From NCBI RefSeq assembly GCF_020711255.1, contig NZ_JAJFAW010000022.1, positions 42,289-106,288 of the forward strand: a DNA stretch of 64,000 bases. Reading direction: 5' to 3'. Of this stretch, positions 42,307-50,910 are shown piece after piece. Source of the DNA: Hymenobacter plasmatis (GTDB lineage Bacteria > Bacteroidota > Bacteroidia > Cytophagales > Hymenobacteraceae). The notes below the pieces were generated by a model, which did no database searches, was not told the origin of the DNA, and saw only the letters and a list, made by a program, of their open reading frames with translations. The number at the start of each line of letters is the position of its first letter. Position 1 is the stretch's first letter. The position numbers and the translations under genes are program-made.

Positions 42307-43785
42307 ATGTCCAAACTATTCATTTTTGCCGTGGGCGGCACCGGGGCCCGCGTGCTGCGCTCGCTCACCATGCTGCTGGCCTCGGGGGTGCGCATCCCCA
42401 ATTGCGACCAGGTGGTGCCCGTCCTCATCGACCCCGACACCCAGAACGGCGACGTGACCCGCACCGTGGCCCTGCTCAAGCGCTACGCCCGCATTCACGA
42501 AGCCCTGTACGGCGATGGCCAGAAAGAGAAAACCGGTTTCTTCAGCCAGCCCATGAATACGCTGGCCCACCTGAACACCGGTGGCTCAGAGGAACTGCGC
42601 GACTCGTTCGTGTACGACTTCGGCGGCATCAGCCAGCCCTTCCGCGACTACCTGAAGTACAATGACCTCTCGGTGGAAAGCCAGGGTCTGGTTGATTTGC
42701 TGTTCACCCAAGACAGCCTCGCGGCCAACCTCGACGTAGGCTTCCGCGGCTCGCCCAACGTGGGCTCGGTGGTGCTCAACGCCGTGGTGCAGTCCAAGGA
42801 AATGCGCTACCTTGCCCAGAGCCTGCAAGAGGGCGACCGGGCCTTCTTCATCAGCTCAATTTTCGGGGGCACCGGCGCCGCCGGCTTCCCGCTGCTGGTG
42901 AAAAACCTGCGCGATTCTAACTCCGCACTGGCCCATCCCGAAGTGCGCCGCCGCATGAAAGCCGGCGCCTTGGTGATGCTGCCCTACTTCAAGCTGCAGG
43001 AGCCTTCGCAGGATGAAAAAGCCGCCGGCCAGGACTTCATCGATTCGAATACCTTCATCACGAAGACCAAAACGGCCCTCTCGTACTACGCCGACAACCT
43101 GCAGGGCCTGGAGGCCATGTACTACCTCGGCGACCAGCCCGGCCAGCCGCTGGCCAACCACCCCGGCCGCGCCGAGCAGCGCAACCAGGCCCACTTGCTG
43201 GAAATGCTGGGTGCCCTCTCCGTAGTGCACTTCATGGAAGTGCCCGACAACCAACTCGACAGCGGGCAGCCGCTCTACCACGAGTTTGGCCTGAAGTCGG
43301 ATGCCCCCGAAGTGGACTTCGGCCAACTGCCCACCGACATGCGCCAGGAGGTGGCCCGCCCGCTCATTCAGCTCCACTACTTCGCCCGCTACTTCCTCAA
43401 GCACACGCCCGAGGATGCGAAGGCCCCTTACTACGAAGCCGGCAACCTCTCGGCTCAACTGCGCAACAACCGCGCCCTACGCGAGCTGAACGACTTCTTT
43501 GGCGAATACAACGAATGGATTCGGGAGCTGGGCGTAAACCAGCGCCGCTACACGGCCATCCGTCCCGAGGAAATGGACTTCAACAAAATGGTGGCCGACA
43601 AAACAGTCGAAACCGGCATTTTCAACAAAGGCATCACCCCCGGCTACTTCCGCGACGAGCTGACCAAGGCCGTGGGCAAAGCCACCCTGACGAACCCGAC
43701 CGAAAACGAGGCCCTTCGCTGGGTTGTAAAGGCCTTTGAAGAGGCTACGAGCGAGATTCTGGACAAGAAACTCCAGTATTCGTAG
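42307..43785 (+). CDS. Tubulin/FtsZ-superfamily GTPase
   Basis: A 492-residue protein of the bacterial tubulin-like group. The N-terminus KLFIFAVGGTGARVLRSL is the T1-type nucleotide loop, VVPVLIDPDTQNGD an early acidic strand, and FFISSIFGGTGAAGFPLLVK carries the glycine-rich T4 signature (GGTGAAG, about residues 187-193) close to the tubulin GGGTGSG. The long C-terminal part (NQAHLLEMLGALSVVHFMEV onwards) has no family I recognise. It is larger than FtsZ (about 380) and lacks the FtsZ C-terminal tail, so it is not the cell-division protein. It precedes an actin-fold ATPase and a stator pair. Whether it polymerises is unknown. Confidence 0.82.
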   Translation: MSKLFIFAVGGTGARVLRSLTMLLASGVRIPNCDQVVPVLIDPDTQNGDVTRTVALLKRYARIHEALYGDGQKEKTGFFSQPMNTLAHLNTGGSEELRDSFVYDFGGISQPFRDYLKYNDLSVESQGLVDLLFTQDSLAANLDVGFRGSPNVGSVVLNAVVQSKEMRYLAQSLQEGDRAFFISSIFGGTGAAGFPLLVKNLRDSNSALAHPEVRRRMKAGALVMLPYFKLQEPSQDEKAAGQDFIDSNTFITKTKTALSYYADNLQGLEAMYYLGDQPGQPLANHPGRAEQRNQAHLLEMLGALSVVHFMEVPDNQLDSGQPLYHEFGLKSDAPEVDFGQLPTDMRQEVARPLIQLHYFARYFLKHTPEDAKAPYYEAGNLSAQLRNNRALRELNDFFGEYNEWIRELGVNQRRYTAIRPEEMDFNKMVADKTVETGIFNKGITPGYFRDELTKAVGKATLTNPTENEALRWVVKAFEEATSEILDKKLQYS

Positions 43786-43791
43786 CCCCGG

Positions 43792-43941
43792 AACCTCACC
43801 CCCGGCCCCTCTCCATAAGAGAGGGGTGCCACGGCGGTATTTTGCTTTAAACAAACTTGAAACGACAATAGAGGTCATTCGCAGCCAATCGAGATTCCTC
43901 TCGGCTCCCCTCTCTTATGGAGAGGGGCCGGGGGTGAGGTT
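43792..43941. repeat. Perfect 35-bp inverted repeat inside the operon, family C copy 1
   Basis: The arm 43792-43826, which begins AACCTCACCCCCGGCCCC, is exactly complementary to 43907-43941. The same sequence with two changed bases is at 50729-50900. It fills the gap between the tubulin-like and actin-like genes. Confidence 0.93.
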
Positions 43942-43973
43942 CTCCCTGCACCGTGCTTCTCTCAATCCAAAAA

Positions 43974-46900
43974 ATGGCTAAAATCCTGCGTTTGCACGAT
44001 ACCGGTTCCAGCACCCACGAGGGTTGGGGCCCGACTGGTAAAATTGGCCCCCACGAAGTGGAGCGCCTGCTGGACCCGCAAGGCGGCCGCGCCGCTAAGG
44101 TGGCCGTCTCCATTCCTTCTCCGTTTGCCCGTATGCACCTGGTCGAAACCGCGCTGCGCTTTGTGGGGCAGGGTGGGGGCCACCAAGATTCGGTGTACCA
44201 CCAGCTCGTGAGCCATTTCTGGGACGTGTGGGAAATGGTTTTCAACTACCATCAGCGCAAGCTGGCCAGCCAGCGCCTCCAAATCCGGGCCTGGCGCAAG
44301 GACGAGGAACTGGCCAAGCTGCGCGCCAACCCCGGCACCCGGCCCTTGGCCGACGTGCTGAGCCTGTACCTCGACGGCCGCTTCGCCAAGCTCACGGAGA
44401 TGCACCTCATCTACTTCCCGGGGGCCAATGGCGTGCCGCAGCTCATTGGCGGCACCTCGCCGCTCACGCTGTTTTTCCCGGCGCCCAATGTGCGGCCTCT
44501 GCCGGTGCAGCGGCCCCAGGGCGGTGGCTATTATTTTGATAACCAGTACGTGTCGCTGGCCAACCGCGAGGCCGCGTTCCGCGACTTCGTGTACCAGCAG
44601 TTTGTGGGCGACCCGGTCCTGATGGCGCTCGCCCCGCTGGTGCGCGACACGCTCGACCGCAGTATCCTGCAGAAGTGGGCCATGGAAGGCAGCGCCAATC
44701 TGAGCAACTTCCCGGTGCTCACCGACGGCTCCAACAACCAGATTGACGTGGCCGGCGTGCTGCTGCGCGTGCGCCCCGACGAGGGCACCGTGCGCAATTC
44801 CGACTTGTTCATCCGGCCCAGCAAGCCCGGCGTGGCGGGCCCGCTGCCCATCGTGCTGCGCCCCGGCCTGAAGGCGGTGGGCAAGCGCTACTTCAACGAA
44901 ACGATGTTTGCCGACAGCGGCGCCATTATCCCGGCGGCCGACCCTCGCCCCCTGAAGGAGCGCACGCTGCCCGGCCCGGAGCTGCCATACCCGTACCTCA
45001 CGGTGAACGACCTGCTGGAAGAAACGCTGCTCACCGTGCCCTATGAGGTCGATGATACGCGCTTCTACTGCGGCAATCTGAAAGTTGCACCGGGCTTCAA
45101 GCCCAGTACTTGGCCGCTGCTGCCCATCAAGCCAGCCTATTTCGACTACTTCACGTCGCACGACCTGGCCGAGCACCTGAGCCTGGAGCTCGACCCGGCC
45201 TGCGTGCGGGTGCGGCTGCGTGTGCCGGTGAGCGGCGGTGATTATGTGGATTTCGAGCGCGCGTACTACCCCAACCCGCAGGGCGACAACATCGGCCGCC
45301 TGCTGGTGACCAACGTGGCACTGTCGGTGTTCCCCTTCGTGAAGGTGGCCGACGCGCCGCTGTACAACGACTTTTACAAAGTCATGCTGGTGGATGCCAA
45401 CAACATCGACCCGAGCATGGTGACCAAGAAAGTTGACCTGAAATTCTGGGTTGACGGCCGTTCGCTGGGCGAATCCGGCACCGGCCAGAGCGCCACCCGC
45501 TACGAGCGCACCCCCAAGACGGGGCAGGACGAAGGCAGCACCTACTACGAGGTGCGCGGCACCCATTTCGATTACCTGGAAGTAATCAACCCGGCCCCGG
45601 CCGCTGGCTCGGCTCTGGTTATTCCGCGCTGGCCCGAGGTGCGGCAGGGCACCAAGGAATACCGCTTTGCCATAGACTTTGGCACCACGAACACCCACGT
45701 GGCCATGCAGGACAGCCCCGGCCAGGAGCCCAAGCCCTTCAGCTTTGGCCTGACCGATACGCCCGTGGTGCTGCTCAAGAAATCGACCAGCGAGCCCGAC
45801 CGCAGCGCCTACGAGCGCCTGTACCGCGGCATCGACGACGACCCGGCCAACTTCGTGCAAATCAAGCGCTGGCAGCAGTACCAGGAGCGCGAATTCGTGC
45901 CGCCCATCATCGGGCAGGACGGCTCGCCGTATGCCTTCCCGGCGCGCACGGCCACCTATGAAGCCGCCAACTACGCCACCCAGGAACTAAGCGTGTTGGG
46001 CAACATCAACGTGGCCTTCGGCATCATCACCGAAGAGCAGCGCCGGCCCAACTACCACACCAACCTGAAGTGGGACAACAGCCTGAACCAGGCCAGCACC
46101 AACCGCGTGCGCGCCTTCTTCCAGGAAATCCTGCTATTGTGCCGCGCCAAAGTAGCCCTGAACGGCGGCAACCTCGCGGCCACGCAAATCACCTGGTTTG
46201 CCCCGTTGAGCTTCTCCACCTATCAGCGCAACTTGTACCAGCGCGAGTGGGACACGCTGTTTCATAGCATCTTCCACACTTCCAACTCCATGCCCTGCAT
46301 GGTGGAAAGTACGGCACCGTACTACTACCTCACCCGCCGCAACATCGTGACACTAGGACCGGGGGAGAATGCGGCCTTCATCGACATTGGCGGCGGTACT
46401 ACCGACGTGCTGCTGTATGCCGACCGCAAGCCGGTGCTGAGCACCTCGTTCCGTTTTGCCGGCAACGACCTGTGGGGCGACGGCGGCGCCGAAGTGCGCG
46501 GCTCGAAAGACAACGGCCTGGTGCGTTTTGGCGTGGCCGGCGTACAGAGCGCGGTGCTCTCGCCGGCCGCCCGGCGAGCCCGCGAATATGTGCTGGTAGC
46601 CGAAGGAACCGACAATTTTGGCTCTGAGGACGTGGCCAGCTTCCTGTTCAACTACGACCAACTGCTGGGCTTCAGCGAGCGGCTGCTGCGGGCCGAGCAC
46701 CTGCGTGTGCTGTTCTACCTGCACTTCGGCACCCTGATTTACCACGTGGCGCAGGTGACGGTGGCCAACGGCCAGCAGTTGCCGCGCTACCTCTGCTTCA
46801 CGGGCCGCGGCAGCCTCTACGTGCGCCTGCTGGCCGCCGGCGCCAACCTGCAGCCGGTGGAGAAGCTGGCCCGCCTCATCATGGAAAAAGCCACCGGCCA

Positions 46901-47381
46901 ATCCGTACCGACGGACTTCCGCATCAAGCTGGCCGACGACCCCAAGCAAACCACCGCCAACGGCGGCGTGCTGGCCACCGGCCAGATTCCGCAAGACCCG
47001 CCGCTGGTGCGCCCCGTGGGCATTCTGCCCGATGCTGAAATGCCTCAGGCCGACAAAGGCGAGCACCACTTGGAAGCCTCGGGCGTGACCGACGAAATCA
47101 AGCAGGCCGTGCTGGCCAACGCCCGCGCCTGCCTGAAGCTGCTGCTGGAAGACCCGGAGCTGAAGCGTGTGCAAACCGACCTGGGCGTGAAAAACGACCC
47201 CGGCCTGGTAATGGCCACCTTGGACCGCCACCTCGGCGACTCGTTCAACCTGTACCGGCAGCAGTACGCCGACGTGCTGCGCGATGGCGACACCATTCCC
47301 GAAACGCTGTTCTTCCTGCCGTTCAAAAACGCCCTGTATGAGCTATCCAAGGTGCTTTATGACGCGCAGCCGCTTAACTAG
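43974..47381 (+). CDS. Giant actin/Hsp70-fold ATPase (SrfB-like) with a large N-terminal region
   Basis: A 1135-residue protein. The C-terminal half has an actin/Hsp70-type ATPase: phosphate-1 FAIDFGTTNTHVAM (about 565-578), phosphate-2 AAFIDIGGGTTDVLLY (about 800-815) and an adenosine-type LCFTGRGSLYV (about 940). The first 560 residues are a beta-rich region with no recognised family and include VFNYHQRKLASQRLQIRAW. The size and layout recall the SrfB virulence-factor group. The ATG at 43974 (MAKILRLHDTG) is chosen over 43953. Its 3' end overlaps the next gene by 23 bases, so they are translated together. The function is unknown; coupling to the tubulin-like and motor proteins is the working idea. 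Confidence 0.82.
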   Translation: MAKILRLHDTGSSTHEGWGPTGKIGPHEVERLLDPQGGRAAKVAVSIPSPFARMHLVETALRFVGQGGGHQDSVYHQLVSHFWDVWEMVFNYHQRKLASQRLQIRAWRKDEELAKLRANPGTRPLADVLSLYLDGRFAKLTEMHLIYFPGANGVPQLIGGTSPLTLFFPAPNVRPLPVQRPQGGGYYFDNQYVSLANREAAFRDFVYQQFVGDPVLMALAPLVRDTLDRSILQKWAMEGSANLSNFPVLTDGSNNQIDVAGVLLRVRPDEGTVRNSDLFIRPSKPGVAGPLPIVLRPGLKAVGKRYFNETMFADSGAIIPAADPRPLKERTLPGPELPYPYLTVNDLLEETLLTVPYEVDDTRFYCGNLKVAPGFKPSTWPLLPIKPAYFDYFTSHDLAEHLSLELDPACVRVRLRVPVSGGDYVDFERAYYPNPQGDNIGRLLVTNVALSVFPFVKVADAPLYNDFYKVMLVDANNIDPSMVTKKVDLKFWVDGRSLGESGTGQSATRYERTPKTGQDEGSTYYEVRGTHFDYLEVINPAPAAGSALVIPRWPEVRQGTKEYRFAIDFGTTNTHVAMQDSPGQEPKPFSFGLTDTPVVLLKKSTSEPDRSAYERLYRGIDDDPANFVQIKRWQQYQEREFVPPIIGQDGSPYAFPARTATYEAANYATQELSVLGNINVAFGIITEEQRRPNYHTNLKWDNSLNQASTNRVRAFFQEILLLCRAKVALNGGNLAATQITWFAPLSFSTYQRNLYQREWDTLFHSIFHTSNSMPCMVESTAPYYYLTRRNIVTLGPGENAAFIDIGGGTTDVLLYADRKPVLSTSFRFAGNDLWGDGGAEVRGSKDNGLVRFGVAGVQSAVLSPAARRAREYVLVAEGTDNFGSEDVASFLFNYDQLLGFSERLLRAEHLRVLFYLHFGTLIYHVAQVTVANGQQLPRYLCFTGRGSLYVRLLAAGANLQPVEKLARLIMEKATGQSVPTDFRIKLADDPKQTTANGGVLATGQIPQDPPLVRPVGILPDAEMPQADKGEHHLEASGVTDEIKQAVLANARACLKLLLEDPELKRVQTDLGVKNDPGLVMATLDRHLGDSFNLYRQQYADVLRDGDTIPETLFFLPFKNALYELSKVLYDAQPLN

Positions 47382-48399
47382 TCGGATTGGGCTGGGCGCC
47401 CTGCTGCTCTTGCTGGCCCTTGGAGGCGAGCAGGCGGCCCGTGCCCAGCCCACTGCCGATTCGCTGCGGGAAGGGCCCGTAGCCTCGGTGCCGCAGCCAG
47501 ATTCGACCGCGGCGGCCAGCACTAGTGCCCCGGCCGCAGCGCCTTCCTCCAACTGGCCGTGGATACTGGGCGTGCTGGGGGGCATTGCGCTGGGCGTGCT
47601 TGGGGCACGTATGTGGGCGCGGTCGTCCCGGCCGGCGGCCGATGGCCGCGAAGACCGCGCCGCGCCGACGCCCGAACCCGAACCTGTGCGAAAGAAGCCC
47701 GCCGAAAACGTGGCCCGCACGCCCGTGGTGCAGTCATTGCGCCAAGTGCAAGGCAGCCCGCCCACCTCGCCACCCGCGCCCAAGCCGGCGCCCAAGCCCG
47801 CTGGAACCGGGGCAAAGTCAAAAAACAAACCCAAGCCCAACCAGCCCTCCGGACGCGCGTCGTCCTGGCCGGCTGTTCCTCCCCGTCCTGCCATGAATCA
47901 AACTCCGCCACCGGTGCCTCCCACGGATGCCGACCCGCAGCCCCTGGAAACCGGCCAAACCATTGAGTGGACCACGCCGCCTTACATTCAGGAGTTAATC
48001 GAAACCACGGGCAACGAGGCACCTGAGGCCCCAGCCGCTCCAGCCCAGGCCGCGGCGCCCACGCCGGCTGCTTCGAATGGCCCCGTACACTACTACGCCC
48101 CGGCCCCCGACGTGCCCAGCATCGAACACCGCAAGCTCAGCCCCAATCCGCTGCCACAAATGCCGCTGCTCATCACTCTCACCCACGCGGAGGCCACCAT
48201 TGCCCAATTTTCGTTTAGCCCGCAGGCCGACCAGTCGCGCATCATCGGCAACGGCGTTCGGGAGCTGAAAGAGTTCTTTGCCTTCGAGCTGCCCCCCACG
48301 GAGCAGTTTACTACCATTAAGAACCTGGCCGACGGAAAGCTGGAACGCCGCGACGATGCCTGGCACGTGGTGCAAAAAGCTGGGATTGCATTGAGCTAA
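47359..48399 (+). CDS. Proline-rich bitopic membrane protein of the operon
   Basis: A 346-residue protein. It has an N-terminal hydrophobic signal (LGALLLLLALGGEQAARAQ), then a membrane helix WPWILGVLGGIALGVLGARM near residues 66-86. A Pro/Ala/Lys-rich linker spans about 90-250 (many PKPAPKPA-type repeats), and a C-terminal domain about 254-346 carries LITLTHAEATIAQFSFSPQ and FFAFELPPTEQFTTIKNL. The layout resembles TonB- or TolA-like rods that reach across the envelope or cytoplasm. It overlaps the actin-like gene by 23 bases and is followed after 27 bases by the MotA-like gene. No family is recognised. Confidence 0.7.
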   Translation: MTRSRLTSRIGLGALLLLLALGGEQAARAQPTADSLREGPVASVPQPDSTAAASTSAPAAAPSSNWPWILGVLGGIALGVLGARMWARSSRPAADGREDRAAPTPEPEPVRKKPAENVARTPVVQSLRQVQGSPPTSPPAPKPAPKPAGTGAKSKNKPKPNQPSGRASSWPAVPPRPAMNQTPPPVPPTDADPQPLETGQTIEWTTPPYIQELIETTGNEAPEAPAAPAQAAAPTPAASNGPVHYYAPAPDVPSIEHRKLSPNPLPQMPLLITLTHAEATIAQFSFSPQADQSRIIGNGVRELKEFFAFELPPTEQFTTIKNLADGKLERRDDAWHVVQKAGIALS

Positions 48400-48426
48400 C
48401 TTCGGCAATTATTTGACGAAGCGGTT

Positions 48427-49920
48427 ATGCTCTTAATTGAAATTGTATTGGTGCTGGCGCTGGTCGCCTGGCAGGCCTTCGTGTTCTGGCGCAACCGCCA
48501 GCTCACCGAGCGGGTGCAGGCCATGTACCCCGTGGCGGGCGCGGTAGCTGTACAGCCCATTCCCTTCACGGCCGCTCAGCCGGAGAAGAACTTTGCGGTG
48601 CAATACGATGCCCTCATTACCCGCGGCGCCTCGCCGGAGTTTGGCCAAATCATCACCGATACCAACGAATACCTTCTTAATAACCGTGGCGCGGCGGCCG
48701 ATTTCGGCATTTTGAAAGACATCTCCGAGCGCCACGCTGAGGCACTGGACGAGGAGATTCAGGCCCAGATTGCCACACCGCTGTATCTGGGCTTGCTGGG
48801 TACTTTCACGGGAGCCATTCTGGGCTTGGTAGCGCTGGTGGGCAACCCGTTTTCGGAGGTTTCGGATAACCCGCATACGGATACGTCGTTCAGCAACGGC
48901 GACGTACAGCACTTCCTTGGGGGCGTGCTCATTGCCATGATTGGCAGCCTGTTTGGCCTGGCTTTTACGCTGGCCGGCAACCAGCTCCTGAAGCAGGCGC
49001 GTGCCGTGCGCGACCGCCACAAAAACGCCTACTACACCTTCCTGCAGAAGGCCCTGCTGCCCAAGCTCAACTCGGACATGCAGGCCGGCATGAGCAATTT
49101 GAAGTCGGTGCTGGATACGTTCAATACCGAATTCTTCAGCCAAATTCAGAACGACTTTTTCAGCAAAATCCACGAGTTTACGCCGCTTATTGCCAGCATA
49201 ACGGAAAATGTGAGCGTGCAGAAGCGCTTCCTGGAGCAGCTGGAGAAAATTGGCTATTCGGAACTGGCCAACGCCACCATCAAGGTCTTTGATAGGGTAG
49301 ACGAAAGCGCCCAGACCTTCGAGAAATTCCTGGGCTACCAGCAGGCGCTGAACACCACCGTGACGCACAGCAACGAAGCTGCCCAGACCATTGGCGCGCT
49401 GCTCAACCGCCTCACCGCTCTGGAGCAAGGCCTGGCCAGTGTGCCGCAGTACCTGCAGCAGCACGACGACGCCCTACGCCAGCAAGTGGCATTCTTCAGT
49501 CAGCACGGCAAGCTATTGGCCGATATCGGTTCGCAAATCCGTCAGGGCGTGAGCGAGGGCGTGCACCGCATGGACCAGGAACTCGACGGCCGCCTGCAGG
49601 AGCTGCAGCAGGAAGCCACCGAAGCCCATGAGCAGTGGCAGCGTCACTTCCGCGAGCTGAACAACAACAACATCTACCAGAAAATCACGGAGTACCTCAA
49701 TCCCTTCACCCAACTGCCAGCCCAACAGAAAGACCTGAACGTGCTGCAGGAGCGCCAGGCCGCTCTGGCAGCGCAAGCCATGCAGCGCATGGAAGCCCGC
49801 CTGCTGGCCGACGCGCAGCTGCAGCAGCAACTCCTGCAGCAAGTAGACCGCACCAACAAAGTGCTCGAGGAACTCACCAAGCCCAACTGGTTTCAGCGCA
49901 CAGTATTGGGCAAAAAGTAG
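48427..49920 (+). CDS. MotA/TolQ/ExbB/ZorA-like channel subunit with long helical tail
   Basis: A 497-residue membrane protein. TM1 is residues 1-20 (LLIEIVLVLALVAWQAFVFW). TM2 near 115-140 contains the ion-channel signature YLGLLGTFTGAILGLV, and TM3 near 163-188 is LGGVLIAMIGSLFGLAF. After these, about 300 residues form a charged, leucine- and glutamine-rich helical tail (LKSVLDTFNTEFFSQIQND, QELDGRLQELQQEATEAHEQ). This matches the anti-phage Zorya motor subunit ZorA in design: a proton or sodium channel with a long cytoplasmic tail. It overlaps at its stop codon a palindrome that separates it from the MotB-like gene. Confidence 0.88.
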   Translation: MLLIEIVLVLALVAWQAFVFWRNRQLTERVQAMYPVAGAVAVQPIPFTAAQPEKNFAVQYDALITRGASPEFGQIITDTNEYLLNNRGAAADFGILKDISERHAEALDEEIQAQIATPLYLGLLGTFTGAILGLVALVGNPFSEVSDNPHTDTSFSNGDVQHFLGGVLIAMIGSLFGLAFTLAGNQLLKQARAVRDRHKNAYYTFLQKALLPKLNSDMQAGMSNLKSVLDTFNTEFFSQIQNDFFSKIHEFTPLIASITENVSVQKRFLEQLEKIGYSELANATIKVFDRVDESAQTFEKFLGYQQALNTTVTHSNEAAQTIGALLNRLTALEQGLASVPQYLQQHDDALRQQVAFFSQHGKLLADIGSQIRQGVSEGVHRMDQELDGRLQELQQEATEAHEQWQRHFRELNNNNIYQKITEYLNPFTQLPAQQKDLNVLQERQAALAAQAMQRMEARLLADAQLQQQLLQQVDRTNKVLEELTKPNWFQRTVLGKK

Positions 49921-50004
49921 CGCGGACTCTGTAGTCCGCGTCCCCGACGGAACCCTGAGCGATACCCCAATTGTGCGGGGACGCGGACTACAGAGTCCGC
50001 GCTA
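49918..50004. repeat. Perfect 28-bp inverted repeat between the motor genes
   Basis: The arm at 49918-49945 begins with the stop TAG of the channel gene and reads TAGCGCGGACTCTGTAGTCC onward; its exact complement is 49977-50004. The 31-base loop differs from other repeats, and it lies 33 bases before the MotB-like ATG. Confidence 0.93.
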
Positions 50005-50036
50005 CTGCCCGACCTCCTTACCCAACAACCCACCCC

Positions 50037-50696
50037 ATGAAAGAAAGCAAGGACTTCTTCTGGCCCAGCTACGTGGACCTTATGACGGCCTTGTTCCTGA
50101 CCATGCTCGTCATGTTCGTGCTCAGCTACAAGCTGTTCAAAGACAAGGCACGCGACAACGACAAGCTTATCTACGACCTGAAGGTGCAGGTGCAGGAAAA
50201 GCGCAAGCTCGACGAGATAAAAGCGGCCCTAAAGCGCCTTGAAAGCAGTTATTTCGAATATAACCCTACATACAAGCGCTACGAGCTGAAATTCCCTGTC
50301 ACGTTTGCGCCCAAAAGCGACGTGCTGCCCTACGAAGCCCAGGCGCCCCTGGTGAAAGCAGGCCGCTTCCTGCTCAACCAGATGCAGTCCATCAAAAACG
50401 ACGAAAACGTGCAGTACCTCATCGTGGTGGAGGGCCGTGCTGCTAAAGACCTCCGCTATCCTGCCAATGACCCGCACAACCTCGACGGCCCTGCCGTGCG
50501 CCAGCTCAGCTACAGCCGCGCCCTGGCCGTAATCCGGCTGTGGGAACAGGCCGGGCTGCGCTTCCCCAATAACCTGGAAGTGGTGGCCGCTGGCAGCGGC
50601 TTCCGCGGCGCCGGACGCTACACCGGCAGCCAGGAGGCGCTGAATAAGCGGTTTATCATCCAGATTCAGCCCAAGATTGGCTCAATTGGGAAATAA
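50037..50696 (+). CDS. MotB/ZorB-like stator subunit with OmpA-like domain
   Basis: A 219-residue bitopic membrane protein. A single helix follows a short N-tail, and the plug-type aspartate is at residue 14 in FFWPSYVDLMTALFLTMLVM, the position that carries ions in MotB/ExbD. A short coiled segment (DNDKLIYDLKVQVQEKRKLD) leads to an OmpA/MotB-type peptidoglycan-binding domain: FAPKSDVLPYEAQAPLV, LIVVEGRAAKDLRYP, RQLSYSRALAVIRLWEQAGL and NKRFIIQIQPK. It is the likely partner of the channel subunit at 48427, together forming a stator fixed to the cell wall. It ends the operon. Confidence 0.9.
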   Translation: MKESKDFFWPSYVDLMTALFLTMLVMFVLSYKLFKDKARDNDKLIYDLKVQVQEKRKLDEIKAALKRLESSYFEYNPTYKRYELKFPVTFAPKSDVLPYEAQAPLVKAGRFLLNQMQSIKNDENVQYLIVVEGRAAKDLRYPANDPHNLDGPAVRQLSYSRALAVIRLWEQAGLRFPNNLEVVAAGSGFRGAGRYTGSQEALNKRFIIQIQPKIGSIGK

Positions 50697-50728
50697 GAGT
50701 TATGAGTAATACAGAGCGTCATGCTCCG

Positions 50729-50900
50729 TGGAACCTCACCCCCGGCCCCTCTCCAAAAGAGAGGGGAGCCACGGGACAAGTTTTTAGCTCAATTCCTGAT
50801 AATAGAAAGCCCCAGCTCAATATTGAGCTGGGGCTTTCTGTTTGATTGATTACCGTTAGGCTCCCCTCTCTTTTGGAGAGGGGCCGGGGGTGAGGTTCCA
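50729..50900. repeat. Perfect 42-bp inverted repeat, family C copy 2
   Basis: The arms 50729-50770 and 50859-50900 are exact complements and contain the same word as the repeat inside the operon at 43792-43941. A terminator palindrome (50805-50838) is nested in the loop. Confidence 0.95.
50805..50838. terminator. Perfect 34-bp palindrome, terminator of the motor operon
   Basis: GAAAGCCCCAGCTCAAT followed by its exact complement, nested in the family C repeat. It has short A and T tracts on both sides, so it can stop both the operon and the convergent aldo/keto reductase gene. Confidence 0.85.
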
Positions 50901-50910
50901 CGAAGCGGTA

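Noticed and set aside
42307..43785. FtsZ cell-division protein
   Set aside because: The protein is too long, lacks the FtsZ C-terminal peptide and has no division genes nearby; it belongs to a separate tubulin-like group.
43962..45860. A 632-residue open frame on the minus strand under the actin-fold ATPase
   Set aside because: Shadow of a GC-rich gene: the opposite strand has the conserved ATPase motifs, and this frame has none.
40387..50696. Complete Zorya defence system
   Set aside because: Only ZorA/ZorB-like subunits are present; no ZorC, ZorD or ZorE-like gene lies nearby, so the name Zorya would be misleading.
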